From Endocalyx cinctus (Eukaryota > Ascomycota > Sordariomycetes > Amphisphaeriales > Apiosporaceae), in assembly GCA_001600455.1 (NCBI GenBank), contig BCKC01000012.1:1-64000 (forward strand): 64,000 nt of DNA, written 5' to 3'. The translations under genes and the position numbers were made by a program. Positions 21,579 to 33,082 of this stretch are shown here, one piece after another. Position 1 is the first letter of the stretch; the number at the start of each line of letters is the position of its first letter. Below the pieces are notes generated by a model that was not told the origin of the DNA, ran no database searches, and worked only from the letters and a program-made list of their open reading frames with translations.

Positions 21579-22928
21579 ATGGTCCAAGCAATAGATATCA
21601 GACCTTGGCTGAGACCCCCCCCTAAATCATACCTATTCACGAATGTAAACGTTGTCGATGTTTCTGGAGGGTGCATCCAAAAGTCGGTTAACGTCGGAGT
21701 AAAAGACGGGAAAATCACTTCGATAAAGCCAACCGAATCAACTACGGCGTCGGCGTCAATTTCTCTAGGTTCGGATTTTGACGTAATTGACTGTAAAGGC
21801 CGATATCTTTGCCCTGGTCTGATTGACTGCCACGTCCATCTTATCGCCGTTCCTGGGTTCACGGAACTATCGTCCGCTTTTGGAAACCCGGAATCTGTTA
21901 GCTTATTAAGGCAGCCGTACGTCTGTTCTCAGATGCTTCAGCGCGGGTTCACCACGATACGCGATTGTGGAGGCGCGCACGCAGCCCTCAAAGAGGCCGT
22001 AGCTGAAGGAATCTTTCCCGGTCCCCGACTTTTCATCGCGGGGCACGCTCTCAGCCAATCCGGCGGGCACGCCGACTTTCGAGATAAATATGACCATTCG
22101 ACCTGCTGCGGCGGCGCCACGACAGGTCTAGGCCGAGTGTGTAACGGCGTGCCGCAGTGCATGCAGGCCGTGCGAGAAGAGATTCGCACCGGAAGCGACT
22201 TCATAAAAATAATGGGTTCCGGGGGCGTCAGTAGCCCCACCGACAAGATCGACCACCTTCAGTTCACCGGAGAAGAGATCAGAGCCATGGTAGAATGCGC
22301 GCGGAACGCCGGTACGTATCTGACCGCGCACGCGTACACGGCCGAAGCGATAAGACACTGCGTCGAGAACGGCGTCAGAGGTATCGAGCACGGAAACTTC
22401 TTGGATCGGGAGACGGCCGAATTGATGGTTGAGAAAGGAGCGTACTTGACCCCTACCCTAGTTACGTACGAGCAGATGGCATCGCCCAAATGGAAGGGGT
22501 ACCTGCCGCCGGAGTCGCAGTCTAAAAACGCCGAAGTGCTGGATGCCGGCTTGCGGGCGTTGAAGATTGCATCGGATGCCAGAGTGCCGATATGCTTCGG
22601 TACTGATCTATTGGGGCCTTTGGGGTCGGCTCAAACGCAAGAGTTTACGATTCGCGCCAAAGTACTTTCGCCACTGGAAGTTCTGCGGTGCGCGACGCTC
22701 ACAGCCGCAAAGATGCTTGACCAAGAGGCCGGTCTGGGACAAGTTCGGGAGGGATTCGAAGCTGATATCCTACTTCTTTCCGCCAACCCTTTAGACGACG
22801 TTACGATACTGGATCAGCCGGATAACTATATTGAAGTAATCATGAAAGAGGGCAGAATTTATAAGAGTCGGAACTCGGCCATCAAGGAGGATGCTTATTT
22901 CCCAGTGCGCATCAAGCCTTCGTTGTAA
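21579..22928 (+). CDS. Metal-dependent amidohydrolase (imidazolonepropionase-like)
   Basis: A hydrolase of cyclic or peptide-like amides from the amidohydrolase superfamily with a binuclear metal centre. It is a single exon of 449 aa from the Met of MVQAIDIRPWL; the frame stays open upstream, but there the sequence is AT-rich leader. Metal ligands are all present in order: DCHVHL (His 85, 87), FIKIMGSGG (Lys 210, carboxylated bridging residue), TAHAYT (His 251), IEHGN (His 271) and FGTDLLG (Asp 343). The C-terminal beta-sandwich closes with ADILLLSANPLDDV and VIMKEGRIYK. Its GC content is higher than the flanks. The same family includes imidazolonepropionases, prolidase-like enzymes and mycotoxin-amide hydrolases; the substrate is not decided by sequence. 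The neighbouring Dal5-like permease suggests a catabolic pair. Confidence 0.92.
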   Translation: MVQAIDIRPWLRPPPKSYLFTNVNVVDVSGGCIQKSVNVGVKDGKITSIKPTESTTASASISLGSDFDVIDCKGRYLCPGLIDCHVHLIAVPGFTELSSAFGNPESVSLLRQPYVCSQMLQRGFTTIRDCGGAHAALKEAVAEGIFPGPRLFIAGHALSQSGGHADFRDKYDHSTCCGGATTGLGRVCNGVPQCMQAVREEIRTGSDFIKIMGSGGVSSPTDKIDHLQFTGEEIRAMVECARNAGTYLTAHAYTAEAIRHCVENGVRGIEHGNFLDRETAELMVEKGAYLTPTLVTYEQMASPKWKGYLPPESQSKNAEVLDAGLRALKIASDARVPICFGTDLLGPLGSAQTQEFTIRAKVLSPLEVLRCATLTAAKMLDQEAGLGQVREGFEADILLLSANPLDDVTILDQPDNYIEVIMKEGRIYKSRNSAIKEDAYFPVRIKPSL

Positions 22929-24729
22929 TAATTAAGGTGATAATTAAAGCCTACGGTAGAATTTAAAATTAATTACCAATTAAATATGATATGACTTCTT
23001 TTCCTACAAGAAATGATTTATCAAGCTTAAAGCGAAGGGTTGTTACCTTCACAATTGTATAAATTAGGTAAAGTGGTCGAAAAAGAAAAAAAAAACCAGT
23101 TACTAAATATTCATGATTGAGTACGCATTAGCTAGCGGTGATCTTATCAAACCAGTGCCAGTTTCACGAGTCCCGGAGATCTGAAGAGAGCATAATGAAA
23201 CATAAAGTACTCCGTAGTCGCGTTCAGTACTACTCCACCGCTAAAGACGAGACCCACTTCGGGATCGGTCACGGTGGCAGGGTGGCTGCTGGCTGGGTGG
23301 GTACGTGTGTCCCGGTCGGTTTGCGGCTTTAATCCGATATTGTTACTGCTTATGCGCGGGGGGGAAGTGAAGTGACGAACGGTCTATGAAAAGAGGTATG
23401 AAATGAAGATGTAAATAATACTTAATTCGATGGTAACAAATTAACGTCGTCTGTGATATCGTTCGTCGGCTTTGATAAATGTGCAGTCAGCTCTACAAAC
23501 TAATAAGTAGGGCCTAATTAGTAGGGCTTAAAAAAAAAGTATTTGACATTGCACAAGCGCTTAATCTGTAATTTATTTATCTACTTCTTTATAAGGTGGT
23601 TGAAAGTTTTTAACCACAGTTATAATGTAATCTCATATACTCCGTCCGTAATAAGTTTTTGACTCATTTATGCGTAAACCAATACTCTGTTTATCTGTTT
23701 AGGAGTAGTGAAAGAATGTTGTCGGTGTTATCTCAGCAGTATCAGCACTAAACCCCTATTGCTACTTAACTAGGCTGCTAGGTAGGTGGGCAGCTAGGCT
23801 ACTTCTGATAAGACGACTAATACTGGAGAGACAGAGAGATAATATTCACGTAAGATAGGTTTTTAAAAATACACGTATAAAGTCTCCAGAAAATCTCAAA
23901 TAATTAGATAGGTTTTCTCCCTCCTCTCTCCCCTTGACTGGCGCAGATAGGTATAAGTTACGCAAGAAAGTACATTGTGAAATAAGCAAGATGAAAAATT
24001 GTCTTAGCTGCTTTCAAGGATTGTCAATTGTCAAGGGTCTGAGTTTGATAAATGGACGGTAACCCACTCAACACCAATACCAAAGAAAAAATGATGTCTG
24101 GTACTTGATTTCCGAATCATGAAAAAGATAAGAAATATATAAGAACATTTCTCCGGTAATTATTAGTGTGCTCATGCTACGCCTCTAGTCCTCCAACCGT
24201 ACTTTTTCGCCGTGGTCAGACGATGACGTCTCAATATGCCATAACCTCAAATAGGTCTCGTTGCGGGAGATCTAATCTTCCGCGATCTTAAGGTACGAGG
24301 CTCTAGTCATACTCTAGCTGAAAATGGATAATTAAAATAAAAGGCGCGTACCCTGCCATAGGCTTATTATTTTCCCGAGTGTTGAGTCCTTGGGAGCTGT
24401 TGGTTTGGGTCTCCAGAGGACTAACTGATTTCGACAAGGTTAACCAATTTTTTTACACTATTAGTCGATCCTGGTAAATCCGGCCGATTTTTAATACATA
24501 CTTAATCCCTTCGAGCATGTCTTCCAACCGATGGCTGCTGCCGGCGCTAATAATAGTGCTTTGACTGTGGGTTGTTTATATGGAACAACGAAAATGGTTG
24601 TTTATTTTAGCCCGACAAGGAAACATAAAAAGGGATTTCTTTCCGGCACGCATCTTTTTTTTTTCTCTTTCGAAAGACGTTAGAGAGGCAGTTTGGAAGT
24701 TGTTTACCAATGGTAATAAGTTGAACGAA
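22929..24729. other. AT-rich spacer
   Basis: No gene is supported. It contains a TAGGTAGG/GCTAGGCTA cluster at about 23770-23805, an A-rich tract near 23087 and the promoter of the plus-strand MFS gene. The frame is open from 24580 in the MFS leader, but that segment lacks MFS similarity. Confidence 0.5.
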
Positions 24730-26776
24730 ATGTCGGAAAACGGAAATTTGTCTACGGCCAATGCAGAAATTACCAGGGTTATATCAGCTGGACACTACGA
24801 GGAAAGGAACAAGGATGTTGACGAAAAGATGGGACGATCGCCGTCCGTCATGAGCACCGACGACGAAGACGGCGACCAGAAATCTACCTTGCCATTCTCC
24901 AAAGCGCGTTCAATCGCGCTGGTTGCTACCGTCTCGGGTGCTAATTTTCTAAATGTAAGCATGATTGAAAATAATCATCTCGGATCCAGCCACCCGGGGA
25001 TCTCGTTGACGTCAAGCGCTAATCAAGTCTTTCAGGCGGCCTCGATTTTTTCCATCATTGTAATCTTACCCACCATAGGTGCAGATCTGAGCATTCCCCA
25101 AGCTCGGCTTCAATGGGTCGTTTCGGCATACGCACTAACCTTTGGAACTTTCCTGTTTCTTTGGGGTCGCATCGCCGACATTTACGGGAAGCGTCTGATT
25201 TTCATATTAGGCAGTGCCTTTGCTAGCGTCATCTTACTGGTTAACCCTCTCTTGACCAACGAGATTGCTTTCAATGTATTTCGAGGGCTGCAAGGGCTGG
25301 TAAGTGCATCTTCGGACGGCTGCGGCCAGTCTTTATTAACTCCGCCTAATGCTTTGACAGGGTGCCGCTGCAAATGTACCGACTGCCATCGGAATCCTAG
25401 GGGTATCGTTTCGACCTGGCACCAGAGCGAGGAATTATGCTTTTACTTGTTACAGTAAGTCAATTTCCCGCACATTGACAGAAGAGAAAAGACATAAGAC
25501 TGTAACTAATTTTGTCTAGCTGCCGCTGCACCCGTTGGTAGTTTCTTCGGGATCTTGGTCGCAGGTTTCATATCGACATATGCGAATTGGAAGTTTTTGT
25601 TCGCCGTAACAGGAGGAATAGGATTTCTACTCACAATCGCCGGGCTATTCGTCATCCCTCCGCCACCACCTCATCTAAAACCCGTGAATACCGAAGAATC
25701 TCTACTGACGTCGGTCGATTGGCTTGGCGGTTTTCTGATTGTCGCGGGGCTTATAGCCCTTCTTTTCAGTCTCACGGAGGGTAATACAGGTAAGTGGATT
25801 ATGACACCTTTCTTCCCTAAACCGATTTAACCCGAAAGAGATGACTCCGCCTCTATAACTGTTGACGTACTTCTCTTCACATCATTGAGATATTTACTAA
25901 CTCATGTTTGAAGCGGGGTGGAATGCGATTTGGATTTATCTCCTTCTTATCATTGCCGTGCTTTTGGTAGGTGCATTTGTGGCCTGGCAACTGTATCAGG
26001 AGAAACACATGACGAGGAAACCATTAGTAAAGCTCTCTATCTTCAAAAATCTGCAATTCAGCGCCGGGCTTATCATCATGGCTCTTTTCTTTTCATCGTT
26101 TAATACTTTCATCGTGTACGCGACCTATTTCTTCCGGAAATACCAGGCTCTCAGCCCCCTACAGACGACACTTCGTTTCATTCCTGTCGGCATTATTGGA
26201 GGCGCCGATGCTTTCATAGTCAGCTGGTTGCTATCACGCGTGCCGACTTGGGTCATGCTCTTGGCGGGAAACTTGATGGTATCGACGGCCTGTTTGCTGA
26301 TGGCCGTACCGATCCCACCCGACACCACTTCTTACTTCGCGTACTCGCTTCCCGCCATCGTCTTATGCATCGCCGGTGCGGACATCACGTACGGTACTCT
26401 AGCCCTATTCACATCAAAATCGCTGCCACGGGAAGATCAGGCTCTAGGTGGCGCGCTGATCAACGGCGTCGGACAAATTGGACGTGCCGTTGGCCTAGCT
26501 ATCACCACGGCTCTGCAGACGGCCGTAATGGCGAGCGAGAGGGGTCTACCCGAGCAACAGTCTGGCACGATAATAGCGTGGGATCCGGTTTCTTTGGACG
26601 GACTTAGAGCCGCTTACTGGTTTAACTTCGCACTGCCTCTGGGTTGCGTGGTTGCCTCAATTTACTTTTTCCGAGGCACGGGGATCGTGGGCAAGATCGA
26701 GAAACAATCGGAGAGGATATCGGTTGAAGATAGGGTTGTCTTGGATGTAGTACCATCTGCGACGGAAAGAGTTTGA
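24730..26776 (+). CDS. MFS transporter, 14-helix DHA2 type
   Basis: Probable proton-driven exporter of drugs or metabolites at the plasma membrane. Five exons, 24730-24954, 25036-25299, 25361-25454, 25520-25789 and 25914-26776, join in frame to 571 aa; all introns start GTAAG. An acidic, Ser-rich cytoplasmic N-terminus of about 60 residues precedes helix 1 (SIALVATVSGANFLNAASIF). Other marks are LQWVVSAYALTFGTFLFLWG, motif A GRIADIYGKR, RGLQGLGAAANVPTAIGILG (motif C region), APVGSFFGILVAG and a long C-terminal half ending in a charged tail. The Met at 24730 is chosen because upstream in-frame residues look like leader. It could export a product of the adjoining accessory genes; intact, in contrast to the exporter pseudogene at 7.8 kb. 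Confidence 0.92.
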
Positions 26777-29700
26777 ATTTATATTTCATGAGAGATTTAA
26801 TGCATTGATGGGATACGGCAATGATTAAAGAACAAAGGCGTCTTGGTAGATGGACAGTCATATTGGTTAAGTGATCATAGAAAATAGATTTTTTTCCCAA
26901 AGACCGATCGTACCTCAACTGTGAGTTCACCTCTGAGGAACTACAACTTCGTAATCCACTTATTAGTATGATCCCCAAGGGGCCTCTTGATCTTTTATCT
27001 TTTCCTTAGACTTAACCGAGCGAACTTTACCAACTACACTGGTATTTATATCCAAAACAACCGCTACCACTGTGGCACGTACTTCTTTTCTGATGAAGGA
27101 GTAGATTTGATGATCTTGAGGCCACGTCGAACCACTGACTCTAATTTTAGTAAAACGTGCGTTTAAAAGGCACATGATAGACCAACGTATTCAACCGACT
27201 CCTCACAAAATCTCCACCGACTCACTGCTACTTTTCCATTCCAGGTAGGGTGTTTAGCTAAACACATATATAGACTTAGCCCACAAGCAAGTTGGGAGAT
27301 CTCCTTGTGCCCGACACAGGGCTGTGTTTCAGTATAATTACTGCTTTGCATCGCGCCTTTGGACATATTGAAAGTGGCACAATCTATTTTGTGGAACTGG
27401 CGGAAGAGAAAGTCTAAACGGGATGTTTTATGATATTAATCTACGTTAACCTAATGAAATGATCCATGATCGCAATATCTTCAAAATTCTGAGCTGGAGG
27501 TCCGGACGCGTTGCTGACAATGATTACTTCGTCTAGGCGACAGGATCAGAGACTTCTTTGACCTACATCTTCCAGCTAAGGGGAAACAACGGGAATTTTA
27601 ACCCTTAGTAGTTGAATTTACTTACATATCATAAATACCCTTCGATTTAGGTTCAGCTCTGTGTATCACGTCCTGGACTTATACAGTTTGGGAGTCTCTT
27701 TGAGGATACGTTAAAATCCCAGTGTGCTTGTTATCCGATTTAAATGGTCATTGAGTCGAATAAAGTCATCCAAATTAACGAATGAGGTGTTCTCGGAGAT
27801 ATTTTTGTGCCTAAGGCAAGTACCTCATTTTCGGAAGATGCTGGAACTCGATAGGAGCTCCTTGTTAAGTGATTGATGGATGGTTTATTGAGGAATACGG
27901 TAAGTAGAACTGACAATTTGGACAAGTTATATAGGAATTCGGGCCTACATCAATTGAGCATCGCCTCATAGGTTCTTAGGAATCCCCTTCGACATAGTCA
28001 GTTACGAAGTGGCGTGTGGGTTGGTCAGCCGCTGTATCAGGGCCTTAGTTATCATGGGGCTACGGTGTGTCTCTGCAGCTACTCTCCTGATAGCTCCAGC
28101 AGGATGCGTCTATATAATGGAGGGGTTCCGCCCTGAATAGATAGAATAAAAGGATTAGAATAAATCTAATGATTATTCGATTCTTGAGCTACACCCCTGT
28201 CCCACTGCGAGGCTCCGTCTACGTAACTATGCTGTCCTACACTGCAATGCGCCCCATTTTCTTACAATTGGATATCATACAAGTAATTACAAACATATAT
28301 ATATTTTAGTACCTACAAATTCAACCTATACCAGTTCGATGAGGTCCTGAACGAAGCTTCTTTTAAGGGCATGTATTTTACCTGATACTACTGCTGCTGC
28401 TGCTACTAAGCCTAGAGAGAGATAAAGAATATTTGTCGAATTAAGGAGCAAATCAGTATATTTCACCTAGCAGAGTAATGCGCCAGATGAGTTTGAAAGT
28501 TGGACCACGGTAGCCAAATATGCTTGGTGCGATCTCTTATGAAATTAAGATGATACATAGGTACTTTAGGGACGTGTTTTTTTTTTTCTTTTGAAAAGGT
28601 CATGCAGCCTTGGAGTTATATCAAAGCGCCACTAGGAGTGGTAAATATGCCGGAGACGGACACAATAGAAGAGAGGACCAGTAGTCACAGAAGTCGCACT
28701 TAGTTAAGTCGTGATAATCAACGCGTGGTATGGGCGAAGCCCATTTAGTTTAGGGGATTAATATGCATGTATAAGATAACCCAAAACGGTATCTAAGACG
28801 CGAATACGTTCATTAATATAGAACGAGAGTTTTGAAGTCATATGAGCAAGTGGTGATTAAGGTGGGAAACATCCAATTTATTATATAAGCGCTTGATTCT
28901 CTAATCAGATGAATATTTGTGATCTCTAGGTACATATTAAGGGAATCCCAAGCGATTGCCAAGTCACGGTGAAATTTCTGCAGTATGAGGTTTCACCGGT
29001 GCTACTATCGTATGCGGACACAACATAACCTCATTCCGCAGGGCAATTTGGGCGCTTGTTTTATCGATGTATCCTCCAAAAGTAGACGCCACCAGTTAAA
29101 TAGGCAAGACCTTTAAGAGTTATTTAAGATGGCATTCCTTCTCCAGCGAGCTACCTAATCCGTACGGGCGTCTATTTACCTCTTCTTCATGATTTTCCTA
29201 TGCAGTCCCTTTCCTCTTGAATAAGCTCTCTATCTACACCCCGTCTTTCGAATCTAAATGAGCACTTTTGAACTATATTGCTTCAAGGATGCGCAACTCT
29301 AGGTGGAAACACTCCGTAATTCATGATTTCGAATGAAAGTATGCATGTTGGTTTAAGCCTGGTCCTTGGATGATATTCTGGGCAATGTAATTGAAGCCCA
29401 TTATTTGCGGTGATATAACACTATGGCTTGCAGGCTAGTAGCCGACGCCAGTGGTCATATTCCCTTTCTCTATGCACCAGACTGCGACTTGCGAAGATGG
29501 AATGGGGATAGAAAATGTGTTCATGTATAGTTGCATCTCGTTCCCCTACAAGAATTGTTTGACGGAGCGGAATTGAGCGGCGACACCAGGATGCTAGGCG
29601 CGCGCAAGTTTGGTAGTGGGATAGATTAGAATCGTAGTTTTCGCTGAAGGATGTCAGGTCAGAGGCACCTACGTCGTAATTTATAAACTAATTGTAGCGA

Positions 29701-30750
29701 GATCCATATCCATTGGAATTTCCACCATGATAATCAAGTAGATACGTAGAGCGAGTACTACCTGCGTTGTTTTTCACGTGAACGAGGGTGCCATTAACTA
29801 ACCTTATTAAGCGATGACTTGAACTGGTTATTATTTTTTTTTGTTGATATATGTAATTATTTATACCCAGAAAAACGACAGCTTGTCAAACCAAGATCTT
29901 GACATAAGTGCAGCCAAATATATCTGAGATAGTTAGCTCAGTGATGTTATCCCAAATACCACTCGAAGGCATTATTTCAAGATCAGGATGGCACCACTCT
30001 GGGAATGAGCTGGTGATGTTGATATTTAGATGGAAGGCAGGTGCTAGACTTTTTTTATCTAGACTCGGGTCTACTCGATCCATCATTAGTTTTAAGATGC
30101 GGAGGGAAGAAACTCGTCAGGTACTGCATCGGACCAAACCGAATCCGACTCTAAGCGGTCACATCCTTAAGTAGTATACTCACTTGACCAAGTCGAAGAA
30201 GATTCGACTTTTTCGACTTAATGTAACCAACGTTGTTTTGGACTGGTCGTGCTGCGATGACTTGATAATTGTGAAAGCATACGGATTTTCTTTGAAGCCC
30301 CTCCCACCCCCTTTTCAAAATACTGAAGAAAGATAGGAGACTTGGCATCGACTTGGCGACTCCATTAACCTTTACTTTTCCGTCCACACGTCAACGGTAA
30401 TTCGTTGACCATTCCAGATGGGGTAACATTGGAGAACGGATCGCTATTCCATTACCGGCAGGAACGTAAAGCTTTCTATTTTATCACGAATCCCGATGCT
30501 TCTCCCAAAGAAGAAGGCGACGCTAACAGCTACAAAAAGAATAGGCGTAGCTACCCGTCGTTTCGGGAGTGGGCGCAGTGCATTGACATAAAAACTTGCC
30601 TGTCGCCGACTTCGTATTTTCCTTCATTTTTTCTTTCTTTTACGGTTCTTCGGTTCCTGAGCTAGTTCTGTCTTGTGTACCCCCCAGCTCCTAGAAGCTG
30701 CTAATCACCGTCGTCAAATTCTCTTAGATTCATCTTGATAAAAAGACAAC
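26777..30750. other. Gene-poor boundary region
   Basis: Four kilobases without a supportable gene, separating accessory from housekeeping-type genes. Unrecognised open stretches exist on the minus strand at 26963-27366 and 27740-27925 and on the plus strand at 29908-30174, with no domains, no joined exons and no signal sequences that I can defend. A short CTG run (28390-28405) is present. Confidence 0.5.
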
Positions 30751-32066
30751 ATGGTCGGATCTACCAAGATTGGACTTCTCGGCGCCCTGCTTCTGCAGGC
30801 TTCGTCGACCGTCTTCGCTGCTCCGTCTACTGAGGGACTACGCCTCATCAAGACTTCCGAGGATGACGCGGGCACCTGGATGACCGAAGAGGAGAAGTTC
30901 GAGAAGCTCATCTCCAAGAAGATCGGGTTCATGGATATCACGGAAACTCCCGTTAGTTATTGATGTGATTTCATTTGATTTTCAAACCCGTTCTAGTATT
31001 AACCATGATCTGTTTTAGGATCTCGAGGTCATGGGTAAAGCGAGACTATCATCGCTACAGAAGCGCGCTACCTTCCCCAGTGCTCCCAGCCACCAGACCG
31101 AGGCCAACGCACTGATCGCGAAAGTGAACCAAGGCAACCTTGAGTCGTGGACCAACGAGATGGCTGATTTCTATAACCGTTACTACCGTGGCTCCTACGC
31201 TTCTACCAGTGCGCAGTGGATGTTTGACACGGTCAAGTCGGTCGCCTCCGCCAACTCAGCTATCACGGTTTCGCAGTTCTCTCACTCGTACAGCCAGCCT
31301 AGCGTTATCGCAACCCTACCAGGTGCTTCGAGCGATATCATCATCGTCTCGGCGCATTACGACTCGGTTGGTACCAGCACGAGCGGTCGTGCCCCCGGTG
31401 CCGATGATAATGCTTCTGTAAGTTGATCGACATTCAAATATACCGAAGAAAATGTATTCTGGCTGACGCGGGCGGCGATATAGGGTACCGTTACCGTCCT
31501 CGAAGCGCTCCGTATCTTGGCCGAGGATGGCTTCGAACCTGAAAACACGCTCGAATTCCATTTTTACTCTGGTAGGTGCACCTTCACGCAAATTTCGGGG
31601 ATTATTTTCTTTCTTCATACGATGGTTTCATGTGCTAACAAAACGAAACAAAACAGGCGAAGAAGGTGGTCTTCTTGGCTCCCGCGACGTGATGAACAGC
31701 TACGTGCAGAGCAATAAGAACGTGTTGGCAGTTATGAACCAAGACATGACGGGCTTCTCCCCCAACAACGTGATCGCCGTCTTCACCGACTACGGTGACA
31801 GTGGTTTGATCAGTTTCCTAGCCAAGCTCGTGCCCGTGTACTCGTCGCTGCCTCTCTCGCAGGACGTTTGCGGTTACGGTTGCTCCGACCACGCCTCCGC
31901 CTACTCGGCCGGCTACCCAGCTGGTTACGTCTGCGACGAGAACATCCGCGACTCGTCACCGTATATCCACTCGGCTTCTGACACTGTCTCGACCGTCAGC
32001 TTCCCTCATGTCAAAGAGCATGCGAAGTACACCGTTGGTTTCCTTGTTGAGGCCTCGTACTTTTAA
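30751..32066 (+). CDS. Secreted leucine aminopeptidase, metallopeptidase family M28
   Basis: An extracellular zinc exopeptidase removing N-terminal residues. Exons 30751-30951, 31019-31417, 31484-31571 and 31657-32066 join to 365 aa. Signal peptide MVGSTKIGLLGALLLQASST ends near Ala-Ala-Pro; a propeptide of about 65 residues follows with a KR site before ATFPS. The two-zinc ligand set is complete: SAHYDS (His 180), GADDNAS (Asp 196/197), SGEEGG (Glu 231/232), NQDMTG (Asp 259) and PYIHSAS (His 334). CGYGCSDHASA carries a likely disulphide, as in fungal Lap1-type enzymes. The size is close to known fungal members. It is high GC3 compared with the flanking DNA, like the other core genes of this half. 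It probably responds to nitrogen or protein supply, but no site was identified. Confidence 0.95.
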
Positions 32067-32148
32067 GCGGGGGTTTTCATAATACTTGGTTTGGAATGAA
32101 GGTAAAATGTAAATAGTCAAGAATTGATATTATTATATGACATTATGT

Positions 32149-32180
32149 ATAAGGAATAAGGAATAAGGAATAAGGAATAG
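32149..32180. repeat. Heptamer tandem repeat (AAGGAAT)
   Basis: About four copies of AAGGAAT in a row; a microsatellite just downstream of the aminopeptidase stop. Confidence 0.8.
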
Positions 32181-32680
32181 GGAATTTGTATTTATGTTCA
32201 GATACTTATAATTTAGTCGGTAAAACTACCTACTTGTTAAACCAGGCTAGGTAAGCTTTATATTGATAGGGCTATGTCAATTATTTCCAAACAAACAATA
32301 GTATCTATCGTTTCGGGCGTAGATGATCAATGCTACCTCTTCATGTATGGAGGTATATAAAATGGCGATGACAGCGTTTGTGTCTATTGGGCCAATTCCT
32401 AGATTCCTGTGGATTATTTATATATACACGTATATTGAAAAAAAAAAAAAAAAATCAGGGTCCTATAAATCCAGAATGCGGGGGTGATAGCACCTGATCT
32501 TTGGGGTGCTTTGCTCCTGATGGATGGGACACTTACACAGTACAAGGGATCTACAGGGGCTGAGCCTTTAGTGAGCTCGTAACCAATTTTGCTAACTGGA
32601 GTAGTGCAAATATTTGGGTTTTACTGACGTGATTATAGGGGATTTGCTAGTGCTTTCGTAGGTACTGGTAGTTAACTAAG

Positions 32681-32737
32681 TACCTAACTTACCTACCTAG
32701 GTAGGTACTTAAGTAAGTACTTCTAGGTAGGTATTAT
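32681..32737. repeat. CCTAGGTA palindromic repeat cluster
   Basis: Contains ACTTACCTACCTAGGTAGGT and close variants, the same family as the cluster at 5231-5276. Confidence 0.75.
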
Positions 32738-33082
32738 ACACAGTATATCGTATAGGGACAATGAAACCTCGGAGCCTTAAAAATACCAAGTAAGCACCTG
32801 AACGATTAAGTAGGTCTAGGTACTTACTTCCAAGGTTAACCATCTTCAACATAAAACCTGATTCACAGATATTATCGCATTCCTCCATTATCCATCATTA
32901 CATTCTTAGTATTGCTTATTATTTCCTTTGGTACCTAGATAATTTATATCAAAAGTTGACACTTAATATAAATCTGCATCTTACGTTAATTTACGTCTAG
33001 TCGATCCTATCGCAAGGATCCCTCATAAGCACAAACATGTAACTTGTAACAGATAGGGAAACAGAAACAGACCTACGACAAG

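Larger units (their letters stand above)
32067..33082. other. Spacer with short tandem repeat and CCTAGGTA cluster
   Basis: It contains an ATAAGGA-type heptamer repeated about four times (32149-32180), an A16 tract near 32440 and a CCTAGGTA-type cluster (32681-32737). No gene is seen; the right part is the leader of the next gene. Confidence 0.6.
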
